A stretch of DNA of 26,694 bases from positions 1-26,694 of the IMG/VR virus record IMGVR_UViG_3300010883_000360; one strand, written 5' to 3'. The notes beneath the pieces are model-generated. The model was given only the letters and a program-made list of their open reading frames with translations, was not told the origin of the DNA and did not search any database. The translations under genes were made by a program, and so were the position numbers. Shown here piece by piece: positions 1 through 9,022 of this stretch. How positions within the stretch are numbered: the stretch's first letter is position 1; the number at the start of each line of letters is the position of its first letter. This stretch comes from a virus.

Positions 1-118
1 CAGACGTACCAGAAGTTCCAGACGTACCAGAAGTTCCAGACGTACCAGAAGTTCCAGAAGTTCCAGAAGTACCAGAGTTACCAGAGGTTCCAGAGGTTCC
101 AGAGCTACCAGAGGTTCC
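1..118 (-). repeat. (Gly-Thr-Ser)n coding triplet repeat
   Basis: Thirteen consecutive 9-nt units encode G-X-S, with X = Thr eleven times, Ser once and Asn once. The array continues beyond the left edge. The six units nearest the edge alternate exactly between GGA ACT TCT and GGT ACG TCT, giving a perfect 18-bp DNA repeat. The older-looking units near 60-118 use ACC, AGC and AAC. Glycine at every third residue is the collagen pattern, here without proline. Confidence 0.9.
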
Positions 119-1924
119 AGATGTTCTCGCTGGAGGATCAATAAAACCAGCCCCTGTTATTGAATCATAAATTTGCCCTGTTGTTAAACGTAAAACATCC
201 GAAAACTTAGAAGGACCTTCTGGTGTTAAGCTTCTGATTTGAATATCATAATCTATATCTGAAAAAACAGTAAACTTAGAGTATGGTTCAAACTCTGTAA
301 CAAGAAATCCTGACAGGTTTTTAGCCACAAGACTTCCAGTTACACCACTAACCAAAGATGCATAATAAGGAGTGTATCCAGCATATCCTGCAGAAGACTG
401 ATCTGAAGAAGCCTTTCCCCCTGTAGCAGCATCCGCGTAAGTGCCCGAATAAAGATACCCAGACAAGAGCCCCCCAGAAGGATAAAACACAAAATCACCA
501 TGATCTCCTCCTAATGCCGGATTTCCCGACCACTCTACTCCAAAATAAATTTTATTTGATTCTGTAAAACCTGAAGCAACAGCTACTTCATGTATAGCTT
601 TTTGTCCGGTTGCTTCACCGGGCGGCAACGATTTAGTATTATCTAAAAGCAATGTATGAGCTAACCACTTAATACCATCACCTGTTGAAGGGTCGCCTCC
701 GGGATCTATTTCTGTGTAAGGTTCAAAAATAGGAGTGGCCGACAAACCACTGTAAGCTACATCATTTAAAGTTGGATTTAACTCTAAAAACCGCCTATCA
801 AGCCTCCCGCTCCCTGTTCCATGAATAAAACGGTCAACTCCCTTTACAAACGGAGTGGTAGCATAATACGAGTTAACACTATTAACAAACTTGCCGCTCT
901 CCTCCAACCTTATCTCGTACTCCAACGCTCCGGGAAAATTTTCCCTATGGCACTTAACAATAGTCTCTGTGCGGACATAGTCATTAAAAAGATCTTGGCT
1001 CGCAAAGACTTTGCCGCTAACTCCAGAAGGTTGCAGCTTAAAGAATAGAGGCTCAAGTGGCAGAGGTTTAATAGAACTGGGGTACAGATAAGACTCGCCT
1101 GTGCCAAACTGATCTTCTGCCACTATCTGGCAAAAGTAACCTGAATCCATCGGAAAAGCAACATTAAGCGTTCCCTGAGAGAGCGGATTAAAGCTCTCTC
1201 CGAAATTAAATCTTTGGCTGTAATTATAAGACTGGACACCAGAACCTGTTAAATCCAAATTAAAAGTATTAATATCCGTCGACAAATAAACAGTAGCAGC
1301 CCTAATTCCAGAAGTTTTTGTATATGCGGGAGAAAGCTGAACACTTCTTCCAGCATAAGAAACAGTCATACCTGTAACATCAGGACTAGGGGAGGTTAAT
1401 AAATACTCGCCTGTAGCTGTACGCCCATAATAGTCTACAGATTCGGTTCGGAGCCTAAAAGCACGAGGATCCATACCCACTTTATGAGCATCAGTGAAAG
1501 CAGTATCTCCTACAGCCTCATCAAAATAATTTTTTATATCCGAAACAGGAAGGTTTAAAGAATTTGAACGATATCCAGTTGTTAATTCTTGTATAAGAAA
1601 CCCAGTTTCATCCAGTAAATAAAGATTAACGCCCTTAAAAGCTCGATTTACCCTCAGTTCAGCCGCACCCATGCTAACCTCTGTGGAGGGATTAAGAATA
1701 TTCCACGAAATTAAAGGAGACGACGTAAAGAATTCACCGCTTGCCACCGTTGAGCCTGCAGAAATGCCAGACGCTCCCGAAAAAGGAACTAAGCTAGTAT
1801 CATACGGAAAAGGCTCTAGGTTAGGGTAGCCCTTTTGCTCATTGGCAACCTGAAACCCTGACACCGGAAACGCAGCCCCATAGTTTTCAGGAATAAAAAG
1901 ATGTTTTTTAGAAAAAACAGGCAT
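1..1924 (-). CDS. Tail fibre-like protein with collagen-like GTS repeat (3' end cut by window edge)
   Basis: An uninterrupted reading frame starts at ATG 1924, two nt after the stop of the gpJ-like gene, and stays open for 641 codons to position 2. I checked every codon for stops. It begins [10 protein letters not shown]. The body is rich in Ser, Gly, Thr and Tyr with alternating hydrophobic residues, as expected for beta-sandwich fibre domains. The segment just before the repeat (about residues 560-600, ending in [18 protein letters not shown]) resembles the end of a fibronectin type III domain. From residue 603 the protein becomes an unbroken run of Gly-Thr-Ser triplets that leaves the window. 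An AGGAG lies 16 nt upstream of the start, further than usual, so translation may be coupled to the gpJ-like gene. Position directly after gpJ and the composition suggest a receptor-binding or side fibre; the exact family is not recognised. Confidence 0.82.
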   Translation of the reverse strand, partial: MPVFSKKHLFIPENYGAAFPVSGFQVANEQKGYPNLEPFPYDTSLVPFSGASGISAGSTVASGEFFTSSPLISWNILNPSTEVSMGAAELRVNRAFKGVNLYLLDETGFLIQELTTGYRSNSLNLPVSDIKNYFDEAVGDTAFTDAHKVGMDPRAFRLRTESVDYYGRTATGEYLLTSPSPDVTGMTVSYAGRSVQLSPAYTKTSGIRAATVYLSTDINTFNLDLTGSGVQSYNYSQRFNFGESFNPLSQGTLNVAFPMDSGYFCQIVAEDQFGTGESYLYPSSIKPLPLEPLFFKLQPSGVSGKVFASQDLFNDYVRTETIVKCHRENFPGALEYEIRLEESGKFVNSVNSYYATTPFVKGVDRFIHGTGSGRLDRRFLELNPTLNDVAYSGLSATPIFEPYTEIDPGGDPSTGDGIKWLAHTLLLDNTKSLPPGEATGQKAIHEVAVASGFTESNKIYFGVEWSGNPALGGDHGDFVFYPSGGLLSGYLYSGTYADAATGGKASSDQSSAGYAGYTPYYASLVSGVTGSLVAKNLSGFLVTEFEPYSKFTVFSDIDYDIQIRSLTPEGPSKFSDVLRLTTGQIYDSITGAGFIDPPARTSGTSGSSGTSGTSGNSGTSGTSGTSGTSGTSGTSGTSGTS

Positions 1925-1926
1925 AA

Positions 1927-4900
1927 TTATTCGTCAGGATCTCCTGTCGCTTGTAAAATATAATCAGTATCAAATCTATATATAAAATATTCCACTTGTG
2001 TTTGATCGTTTTCGTTTCCTAAAAATACATAGAAACTTGTGTTTGCGTGCCCCTTCAATATAACTGTTCTTTTTGCCCCTCCTGCATAAATATCCACCAG
2101 ATATCCCCCTGTATTTTGAGCGCTAATAGCAGGCTTTGCTTGAGACCTAAGATTATCAAAATTAACAAATACCGCTAAATCTGCACCGCTGGTTCTCTCG
2201 GCGAAAGAAGCGCTATAAACTAACGACAGTGTTGCTTCCCCTTTGATGTTATCCGTGGTAATGTCTCCTGTTAATGGCTCGGGCCTATCTGCACCTGTAA
2301 TTAGTGTAATCTCTGGTTTAGAGGCTTGCGTATTAGTTAGGTTGTCGCTCGAATCCACTGCACCAAACTTAGATCTATTATATATCAAAGCGTTTAGTTG
2401 AAAATCTCCCGGCGATTCTTCGACTATCGATAAAACTCGATACTCTATCTCTTCTATCTGAAAGCTTACGTTGGTATTCTGCAGGGACCAAACAGTTCCC
2501 TTGTTAACGCGCGCGAAATCTTCGTCGTCTTTTTCTACTATGGTAATTTTATTTGAAGGCCCCCCTTCAAGCCCCGCGTTAACGCTGACAGATTCAACTG
2601 TAAATTGTTTTATTTGAGTAGCCCTTGTCTCATCGATCTGGCTCTGTGAAACCCCCTCGTACCTTTTCACTTTTGGATCACTCGTAACCTTTTTGCTTTC
2701 TATTCGCGCCTCGCGGTCAAGCTGCCCAGCCTTTTTGCTCTCACGAGGAACCAAAAGCGTAAGTTTTTGCCCAACTACATATTCAGCCACTCCTTGGTCT
2801 AGCGTCACAATAGAGCTGGCGTGATCAACATCAATCACTCTTCCACCATAACGCTTTGCGTTTTTTAGTTTATCTTGAACTTTTATAACATCTCCCGGCC
2901 TTAAATAAGAGGCTTCTGTCCCGGTGTTGAATTGGATTAGATCGCTTTCGGTTTGATTGGTGAATAAAAACCATTTCCCAAGCCTGTGGGCCTGCGATCG
3001 AGAAGTGCATCCTAAGGCTACAAGCTTTTTCTCCAAATGACCAAATTTTCGCAACCCGGCGGCGTCCTCAACATACTCTACCTTTGGCTTAAAGCTGTCA
3101 CGCTCATCATTATACCTAACGAGTACCGAGGTAAAACGTGTGGTTTTAGCTGTCCCAGCATAACTGAACACACCCTCCCTCACATTGGCGTTTGTAAACA
3201 GCAAAACCGCCTCCCTAACTTGATCGTTAGATATAAAAACAAAACCACTGTTCCAATAAAGCATCCCCCTAAAAACAGCAGCCAAATCATTTAAAGCATT
3301 ATAAGCGTCTTGCTCGCGATCCAGATAAACATTAGTAGTAAACCTTGGCTCTAGCAAAGGCCGTCCCTTGTCGGACTCAACTCCCACTACACCCTGAGTA
3401 ATTCCCCTAAAAACAGGAGTCCCAACTGTATAGTGATTAATAAATTCGAGACCCTCAAAAGGAACCCCGTCAACCGGGTCATCTTTAATTTTAAAATTTT
3501 GAATGATATAATTATGCAACCATGCGGCCGGAGAAAGGTTGGCATCATTCTCTGTGTTGAATTTCTCACGTAACCACTCAGTCGTCACCCCGCCGCTCTC
3601 TTTTTTATATTTCCTAAAGACATATTCAGGAGAAAGTTCCCGAATCATATCAAAAGTAAGCTTTTCCGCTCCACTGGTGTCATCATATTTCGGATTTGCC
3701 ACCCGACGTCTAAACGCATAAGAGACGCTATTTCCTGCGCTTTGTTTTAATCTGAAGAAAGCCGCGGTAGAACCTGTAGCAAAACCTGCTTTTTGAAAAA
3801 AAGCGGCTCCTCTTTGGGCCACACTATCATCAATAGTAACGGTATATCCGTTTGGAGCTATTGTAAAATCAGAAAGAGGGATTTGTGGCCTATACCCCGT
3901 CTCTACTAGTTCGTCACAATATTTTCCTATTGAATATAAATTCCATTTGTCTAATATTCCTTCTCCAAACCCATATTTCCCCAAGCCGTATCTTGAATTG
4001 GTCACTAAGTCATAAAAAATCCATGCCGGATTATTAGACCAGTATTTGTCCATATAAAATTCTCCGGTCCAATTGCCTGTGTATTCACGTGTTTCGGGGT
4101 TATAATTGGTAGGCAACTTAATTTTACCCAGTTTGAGATCAAAGGTTCGTTTGGGAACATTAGAAAAAGCCCGCGCATCTACAATGGTCCCTATAATGGC
4201 GGAGTGGGGATAGGATAAATTTCTTGTTACCAACTCACTCACATAGCTTACTCCCCCCGAGCGCCCCTGAAAATTTTTGTACGGGGCGCCCTTACCATCA
4301 AGAGGCAGAAGGTTCATATTAACTACCGTTATCTGCCTATCTCTACCCCTCTCAAACATAGGCAACCTAAAGATATAAGAACGCACATACTGATCGCTAG
4401 ACATTCCATAGATCGGCGCAAAGATATGTATCTGAGATCCACCATCGGCTACCATCAGGCTGTCGTCCGCGTATCCTACTTTGATACCAAAGTTTATACT
4501 GGTATTTTTCGAGGTTCCCGCGTCATTGTGAAACGCAGCTACAGCCATCAGCCCAACTTCTATGTCGGTAACATTATCATTGGTTATAGTATGCTGATAT
4601 TTAACAGGAGCCAACTCAAACGCCCTACTCATAACGTCATACCACTCAGTAGAGTCGCCACTATCCTTGCTGCTCAAATAATAAGAAGGAGAGTTACTCT
4701 CCAGCCGCCTCCCGCCTCGTCCATTATGCTCCATCGGGTCCTTAGCGTGCCAATCTATATCATACCATTTGTTCTCCTTTACGCCCGGCGGAGAGGAATC
4801 CCCAGCTTGTTGAAAGGGGACCCTAGTATTGCTCACTTTGCGTATTGAACCTGAGGTTCGGGTGCCGCCTTCGTATGTAATGCTGCTTGTGCCCCATATT

Positions 4901-5769
4901 GCCTCATAGTTTGTTTTGTTAAGCTCCGGTAAAACAAGGCCCACATTGAAAGTTTGAGAAGAAGAACGAAGAGATAACGCCGGATTAGTACTTTTAGCCA
5001 ACATGCCTTGATCTGCTGTTCCGTATTTAATCTCCGCAAAGGCACGTGCATAATTTAAGGTGTCGCTGTTGGTGTTTTTAACAGGAACATCGTTAAAATA
5101 AATTCCCCGAAATCCATTCTCATTTTTCTCTAAAGATCCGGCGGCAGGATCGTCACTCAGCTGAATTAACTCACCTTTCGCATCACACAACCCCTCTATT
5201 TCCCCTTCACTTAATAAATCAATACATTTATAAATACTTACTGACTCTAGGTTAGTATTAGTCGTATCCACATTGGGTATCACATTCTCATCGTTAAAGT
5301 TTGTTTCGTACCATGTTTTTATTTCATCGGAGGTAGCTGTAGCTACATCTTCACCCTTTTTTGATATTGTCCTCGTTGGTTCTGGATTGCTAGTCAAAAC
5401 TACGGGAGTATTAACAAGTTCCTCCTCTTGTAGCGGTGCAACATATCTAGGCTCAGTATCAGCTGTGGTTTGAGACTCCACTTCTTCCTCTGCGTCAAAC
5501 ACTGGATCAACTTCTAGCTCAGGATCAACTAGATCTACTGGTTTTTGGCCGTCCTCAGGGGGGTCTTCTGGTGTCTCGGCTGGATCCGCTGGAGGCTGCA
5601 CAGGTATTGTTCCCCCAATACCAGCGGTACCACCAGTACCCACATCGAAGCCTCCATCGTGCAGAGTCGGCATACGTCCGACCAATACCGGCACAACACA
5701 CAACTCGCCATTGACCATCAAATGCCAATTTTTACCTACACGCACAGGAGTTGTATTATAATCAATCAT
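1927..5769 (-). CDS. gpJ-like central tail tip / host specificity protein
   Basis: This 1280-residue protein has the landmarks of the lambda gpJ family (1132 residues in lambda). About residues 175-200 carry the opening motif DLLSEGEIEGL, followed by a GIYFNDVPV strand and a YGTADQ segment. About residues 570-620 carry YWSNNPAWIFYDLVTNSRYGLG and a following IGKYCDELV. A later region has EPRFTTNVYLD, then TGTEASYLRPGDVI. In this family the protein forms the trimeric hub and central fibre at the tail tip. Two oddities are visible: an N-terminal extension of about 170 residues, with a Pro/Asp/Glu-rich linker at about 55-115, and an insertion of roughly 140 residues between the CDELV and EPRF motifs. 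The gene starts one nt after the second gpI-like gene with no clear Shine-Dalgarno, so coupled translation is likely. It ends two nt before the fibre gene. Confidence 0.93.
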   Translation of the reverse strand: MIDYNTTPVRVGKNWHLMVNGELCVVPVLVGRMPTLHDGGFDVGTGGTAGIGGTIPVQPPADPAETPEDPPEDGQKPVDLVDPELEVDPVFDAEEEVESQTTADTEPRYVAPLQEEELVNTPVVLTSNPEPTRTISKKGEDVATATSDEIKTWYETNFNDENVIPNVDTTNTNLESVSIYKCIDLLSEGEIEGLCDAKGELIQLSDDPAAGSLEKNENGFRGIYFNDVPVKNTNSDTLNYARAFAEIKYGTADQGMLAKSTNPALSLRSSSQTFNVGLVLPELNKTNYEAIWGTSSITYEGGTRTSGSIRKVSNTRVPFQQAGDSSPPGVKENKWYDIDWHAKDPMEHNGRGGRRLESNSPSYYLSSKDSGDSTEWYDVMSRAFELAPVKYQHTITNDNVTDIEVGLMAVAAFHNDAGTSKNTSINFGIKVGYADDSLMVADGGSQIHIFAPIYGMSSDQYVRSYIFRLPMFERGRDRQITVVNMNLLPLDGKGAPYKNFQGRSGGVSYVSELVTRNLSYPHSAIIGTIVDARAFSNVPKRTFDLKLGKIKLPTNYNPETREYTGNWTGEFYMDKYWSNNPAWIFYDLVTNSRYGLGKYGFGEGILDKWNLYSIGKYCDELVETGYRPQIPLSDFTIAPNGYTVTIDDSVAQRGAAFFQKAGFATGSTAAFFRLKQSAGNSVSYAFRRRVANPKYDDTSGAEKLTFDMIRELSPEYVFRKYKKESGGVTTEWLREKFNTENDANLSPAAWLHNYIIQNFKIKDDPVDGVPFEGLEFINHYTVGTPVFRGITQGVVGVESDKGRPLLEPRFTTNVYLDREQDAYNALNDLAAVFRGMLYWNSGFVFISNDQVREAVLLFTNANVREGVFSYAGTAKTTRFTSVLVRYNDERDSFKPKVEYVEDAAGLRKFGHLEKKLVALGCTSRSQAHRLGKWFLFTNQTESDLIQFNTGTEASYLRPGDVIKVQDKLKNAKRYGGRVIDVDHASSIVTLDQGVAEYVVGQKLTLLVPRESKKAGQLDREARIESKKVTSDPKVKRYEGVSQSQIDETRATQIKQFTVESVSVNAGLEGGPSNKITIVEKDDEDFARVNKGTVWSLQNTNVSFQIEEIEYRVLSIVEESPGDFQLNALIYNRSKFGAVDSSDNLTNTQASKPEITLITGADRPEPLTGDITTDNIKGEATLSLVYSASFAERTSGADLAVFVNFDNLRSQAKPAISAQNTGGYLVDIYAGGAKRTVILKGHANTSFYVFLGNENDQTQVEYFIYRFDTDYILQATGDPDE

Positions 5770-5770
5770 T

Positions 5771-6427
5771 TTAACGTAGAGTGCTCATACGCGCACCATA
5801 GGGCGACATTAGATTAATGGTCCCCATACCATATACTGTAGCAGTAGAAACCTCCTTCTCTTCATCAGCAAATTTGTTCTTATCCATGCTACTCATAGAC
5901 GCTGAAATCACCTTGCTACCAGTCCTCATTCTTCCATACCCAACAGGAACAACCTGTCCCTGACTTGACACGTTTTCACCTGACCCAAAAATAAAAGAAG
6001 TAGTGTTCGCGGCTTGAGGATCATCGGGGGCCATTAGTTTTGCAATTAAAATACTAATGCCCATGCTAATAACAGCCGTAATGAGGGTATCTAACACAAA
6101 TACCGCGGCCTCAAAGGCAAATGTTTTAGCGGTAAACCCAACGGCTTTGGCTATTTCCACAGCTATAGCGGTGGTTGCCCCCGCCAAAACAGGTAAGATA
6201 TCTACCTTTTTTCCACGGATATTTGTGAAAAGAAAATTTTTATTATCTACGAGCTCCCCATCAACAAACATAGCGAAGGAGTTGCCACGGTTTTTTAGAA
6301 AAAAAGACCTGAGCTTATGGGTATTATTTTCAATAGCATTAAAAAGCTCTACAAAATTTTTAACTTTTAAATCCCATTTTCTGCCTAATAGCTCACCAAG
6401 CCAGCCTTCTATTCTTATCGTAGTCAT
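5771..6427 (-). CDS. gpI-like tail assembly protein, copy 2
   Basis: This is a 218-residue member of the lambda gpI family (lambda gpI is 223 residues), needed for tail-tip assembly. The N-terminal 85 residues form a small ubiquitin-like-looking unit (TTIRIEGWLGELLGRKWDL, ending VDILPVLAG). A hydrophobic stretch at about 85-130 looks membrane-compatible. The C-terminal part holds the conserved block DDPQAANTTSF, QGQVVPVGYGR and GSKVIS (about 133-182). It overlaps the upstream paralogue by ATGA (6424-6427), a classic coupling arrangement, and stops one nt before the gpJ-like start. The C-terminus is longer than that of its paralogue, ending in a Met/Gly/Ser-rich tail. It shares most of its motifs with the neighbouring gene and probably arose by tandem duplication. 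Confidence 0.85.
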   Translation of the reverse strand: MTTIRIEGWLGELLGRKWDLKVKNFVELFNAIENNTHKLRSFFLKNRGNSFAMFVDGELVDNKNFLFTNIRGKKVDILPVLAGATTAIAVEIAKAVGFTAKTFAFEAAVFVLDTLITAVISMGISILIAKLMAPDDPQAANTTSFIFGSGENVSSQGQVVPVGYGRMRTGSKVISASMSSMDKNKFADEEKEVSTATVYGMGTINLMSPYGARMSTLR

Positions 6428-7086
6428 GATATTGCTCGCGTCACCATAGCGCCCCCTTCTTTGGAAGCAGTGCTCCCGGCGCTAAATTTAAAACCTTCTC
6501 TAATAAAACTATCATTAGATTTATCCGCACTACTGAGGGATACTGAAATCACCTTGCTGCCAGCCATTAACCTCCCATAAGCTATAGGAACAGGGTTTCC
6601 CTGATCAGTTACATTTTGAGGCCCACGAAAAACATAGCTGCTTGTCGATACAGCGTCAGGATCGTCTTTTCCCATAATAGATTCCACTAGCAAATGTATT
6701 CCATAAGAAATCAAAGCATATCCCCCAATTACAATGAGTGCAGCAACCAAGAGCTGTGCCCCTTCTCCCCAAGCCGCATAAGCTACCCAATGCTTAGCTA
6801 ACCACGCCATAGCTGCTTTAATTGCAGGCCAATAAACAATTGCCCCTGCTATGATTGGGATAAGATGAATGCTTTTTTTAACTTTTTTATATAAAGAGGT
6901 GGCATTTTCCAATGGTTGTCCGTCCACCATGACCACATAATGATTTTTATGCTTGATAACACTACCCAAAAAATGCCCCGTATTAGCATGTATAGCCCTC
7001 AAAGCGTCTGCGACCGTCCGGACATTCAGTCGCCACCGCTTCTCTAACCCATCTGCTATTTGACCTTCTAGAAATACGGTGACCAC
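6424..7086 (-). CDS. gpI-like tail assembly protein, copy 1
   Basis: This 220-residue protein opens with VTVFLEGQIADGLEKRWRLNV and a VADALRAIHAN helix, the usual gpI start, where the N-terminal domain is followed by a hydrophobic middle (IIAGAIVYW onward, about 78-138). The C-terminal block has DDPDAVSTSSYVF, QGNPVPIAYGR and GSKVIS, and ends with a disordered-looking Gly/Ser tail. The start is GTG at 7086. It has no Shine-Dalgarno but is preceded by the AAAAGTGTATAATG element. An ATG further upstream in the gap runs straight into TAG and cannot serve as the start. The gene is the upstream member of a tandem gpI pair; lambda has only one. Confidence 0.85.
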   Translation of the reverse strand: MVTVFLEGQIADGLEKRWRLNVRTVADALRAIHANTGHFLGSVIKHKNHYVVMVDGQPLENATSLYKKVKKSIHLIPIIAGAIVYWPAIKAAMAWLAKHWVAYAAWGEGAQLLVAALIVIGGYALISYGIHLLVESIMGKDDPDAVSTSSYVFRGPQNVTDQGNPVPIAYGRLMAGSKVISVSLSSADKSNDSFIREGFKFSAGSTASKEGGAMVTRAIS

Positions 7087-7090
7087 ACTA

Positions 7091-7104
7091 CATTATACAC
7101 TTTT
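7091..7104 (-). promoter_or_regulatory. AAAAGTGTATAATG element before gpI-like copy 1
   Basis: On the minus strand the sequence AAAAGTGTATAATG fills most of the 16-nt gap before the GTG start and overlaps the stop codon of the JAB gene. It contains a perfect TATAAT hexamer whose last base is 5 nt before the start codon. The same AAAAGTGTATA core occurs in the two other real gaps of the window. As a promoter it would give an almost leaderless message; as a translation element it would replace a Shine-Dalgarno. Which of these applies cannot be decided from the sequence. Confidence 0.4.
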
Positions 7105-7501
7105 AAATGGAAAAATAAATCGTTTCTTCACTAACAGGGCTATACAGCGAGAACTTTTTATCCCGCACAGAAAAAACCAAAAAATCTATAAGCGCATTGC
7201 GCGACATCTCCACATCCATTGAACTGGGCTCACAAGAGCCCTCCGGGTGCGAATGGAAACAAAAATCCAGCTTAGACTTCTTAAAAATATGAAAATAATC
7301 CAAAGGGTCTATCAAAAAACCAGTTTTCTTGTCAGGAGCCATGTTTTTTAAAAAAAATAAACTACTTTTTGTACCTAGCCCACATATTTCAGTGCCGCTT
7401 AACAAAGAAACTCGTGTTATAAGTTTTAAAAAATTTAATTTAATTGGTGTATCGATAAGCTTCAATTGATGGAAAACCCCCAAAAGGCAAACCGTGCCCA
7501 T
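7103..7501 (-). CDS. JAMM/JAB metallopeptidase, gpK N-terminal-half-like tail protein
   Basis: The 132-residue protein has a complete JAMM zinc-peptidase motif: Glu38 in GTEICGLG, then His83-Ser-His85, seven residues, Ser93, two residues, Asp96 (HSHPEGSCEPSSMD). Lambda gpK has this domain followed by an NlpC/P60 cysteine peptidase; here the frame stops soon after the JAB fold, so the second domain is absent. Its place between gpL- and gpI-like genes supports a tail-tip assembly or processing role. I chose ATG 7501, which has a GGGGGTG stretch about 5 nt upstream and overlaps the gpL-like gene by 62 nt. The frame is open further upstream and a GTG at 7558 would give 151 residues with a 119-nt overlap. 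The JAB fold itself begins only near residue 20, so an even later non-ATG start is possible. Confidence 0.85.
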   Translation of the reverse strand: MGTVCLLGVFHQLKLIDTPIKLNFLKLITRVSLLSGTEICGLGTKSSLFFLKNMAPDKKTGFLIDPLDYFHIFKKSKLDFCFHSHPEGSCEPSSMDVEMSRNALIDFLVFSVRDKKFSLYSPVSEETIYFSI

Positions 7502-9020
7502 CTTCACCCCCGGCAAATTCCTCGTACCTAAGCCTGCAAGAAAATAGAGTTTTGCCACATTGATCTTCTCGCCAATATTCGCTCTTATAGCGAGGATCTT
7601 GCGCTGTATAATGATCCTTTATGCACACAAAAAACCTATCTAAAGAGACTCCCGGATTCACCACCGAACTTTCCGGTTTCGTAAAAGCCGTAGGCATTGC
7701 AGGCTTCACACGTACCATATCACCTATTACATAACCTACCGTACCAACAGTACCTGCCGCTACTGATCCCCCTGTGGTAGGAGTTCTTAAACCGCCGTAT
7801 TTTATCTCCCCTATAATACCTCTATAATTAACGGTCGCACTAGCAATGGAAGTGGCGTCTTTTTCGGCGGTTGCGCTTAGTGCTACTAAAGAGCCATCAC
7901 TAAATTTAACTGTTCTACCTCGTGATATTTTAGCTGTGATACCAACGTTTCCAACCTCGTTGTCCGCCACAGGCCCAACTGATAAGGTACCAAAAATAGA
8001 AGTAGCACCACTACTAGCCGTTGCAGATACCTCCAACTCCCCTCCCCCACTAAATGTTATAGTTTGCCCTTTATCAATTATCCTAGAAGTTGCATCGACC
8101 GTTAGCGCGCTAAGCGTGTAATCACCTGCAACATAACCGCCCACCTTATCAATCTTAACAGTGGTCCCAACATCAATTGTCCCATCTTCGTCATTAGCCA
8201 AAGCACCCGTGATGATAGTTGTAAAACCACTATGATCATAATCATAAGCCCAATTAAGCCTACCGAGACCATAACCACCATCACCTACAAAGTCTTTATC
8301 ATTCTCATCTGCCACAACTACCCCTAAATTAGCCGCAAGATTGTCGTCGTCCGATTTACCATCAGCCGCATCCTCCTCCAAAAAATACGCCGCACCTTGT
8401 TTAGATAAGGCTACAGGGCCCTTCATTGCCCCTCTTTGTCCATACTTGCACCCTAGCCCCCTATAATGCCAAGGACAATAATTAGCGATCATGATACGAG
8501 CCGGAAGCTTAGCGTTCTCCATCTCCAAAGGCGAAACAAGCTCAAACTCAATAATATATTTATTTTCAGTTACCTTTCTATTAAATACATATATATCATC
8601 GTCAAAACGAGAGCTCGGATCGGAAGTGGCAAACGGGTTTATACCCTCTGGAAAATTTTCTTCGTCTATATACTTAAGGAAAATTCGTATTCTTTTAAAT
8701 AAACTGCCCACTAAATCGTCGCGCCGCTTAATTAAATCTGTAATAACACCCCTTGGGTTAGCTACCGTTAGTTTAGGCCTAGGCAACTGGCCGTCCCCTC
8801 TCGATTCAAAGCCATCAACCTCAAAAGGTATAGAAAAGTATGTATGTGGAACCTTAATGCCCTCTTCAGTCACTTCCGACAAAACAATATCTTTCTCGAT
8901 TAACTTTCCCGCGTGAAACCTTTTGATACCATCTGACCCTCCTAGCTCCACCTCATACAACTCTATAATTGTGTCCGGCAGAAGGTCGCTTATTGATTGG
9001 TTATGTGCTTGTGTTGACAT
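7440..9020 (-). CDS. gpL-like minor tail protein with large insertion
   Basis: The 526-residue protein is about twice the length of lambda gpL (232). Residues 1-195 match the family's N-terminal domain and end with the first cysteine pair, Cys182 and Cys191 (NYCPWHYRGLGCKYG). The second pair, Cys488 and Cys495, sits in QCGKTLFSCRLRY, followed by the typical LPFGGFPSIE end. In gpL these four cysteines hold an iron-sulfur cluster. Between the pairs lie 296 extra residues: two beta repeats of the GATS type (about 302-400), then a segment (about 429-486) with YVIGDMVRV, FFVCIKDH and YW that resembles a small chitin-binding-like (CBM5/12) domain. The gene starts two nt after the giant adhesin gene with an A/T-rich leader and no Shine-Dalgarno. 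The role is tail-tip assembly; the insertion probably adds surface binding. Confidence 0.87.
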   Translation of the reverse strand: MSTQAHNQSISDLLPDTIIELYEVELGGSDGIKRFHAGKLIEKDIVLSEVTEEGIKVPHTYFSIPFEVDGFESRGDGQLPRPKLTVANPRGVITDLIKRRDDLVGSLFKRIRIFLKYIDEENFPEGINPFATSDPSSRFDDDIYVFNRKVTENKYIIEFELVSPLEMENAKLPARIMIANYCPWHYRGLGCKYGQRGAMKGPVALSKQGAAYFLEEDAADGKSDDDNLAANLGVVVADENDKDFVGDGGYGLGRLNWAYDYDHSGFTTIITGALANDEDGTIDVGTTVKIDKVGGYVAGDYTLSALTVDATSRIIDKGQTITFSGGGELEVSATASSGATSIFGTLSVGPVADNEVGNVGITAKISRGRTVKFSDGSLVALSATAEKDATSIASATVNYRGIIGEIKYGGLRTPTTGGSVAAGTVGTVGYVIGDMVRVKPAMPTAFTKPESSVVNPGVSLDRFFVCIKDHYTAQDPRYKSEYWREDQCGKTLFSCRLRYEEFAGGEDGHGLPFGGFPSIEAYRYTN

Positions 9021-9022
9021 TT

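Noticed and set aside
1-118. Regular short repeats that could suggest a CRISPR array
   Set aside because: Units are 9 or 18 bp with no spacers, stay in frame with a long ORF and encode GTS triplets; they are coding low-complexity sequence.
4426-4848. Plus-strand ORF of 140 codons
   Set aside because: It lies entirely antisense to the gpJ-like gene within conserved family motifs and has no start signal or recognisable protein features.
7502-7558. GTG start at 7558 for the JAB protein
   Set aside because: It lengthens the overlap with the gpL-like gene to 119 nt and adds residues outside the JAB fold; ATG 7501 has a better upstream G-rich site. Not excluded, only less likely.
8491-8916. Plus-strand ORF of 141 codons
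   Set aside because: It is antisense to the conserved N-terminal domain of the gpL-like gene; Ser-rich composition is what an antisense frame of this gene would give.
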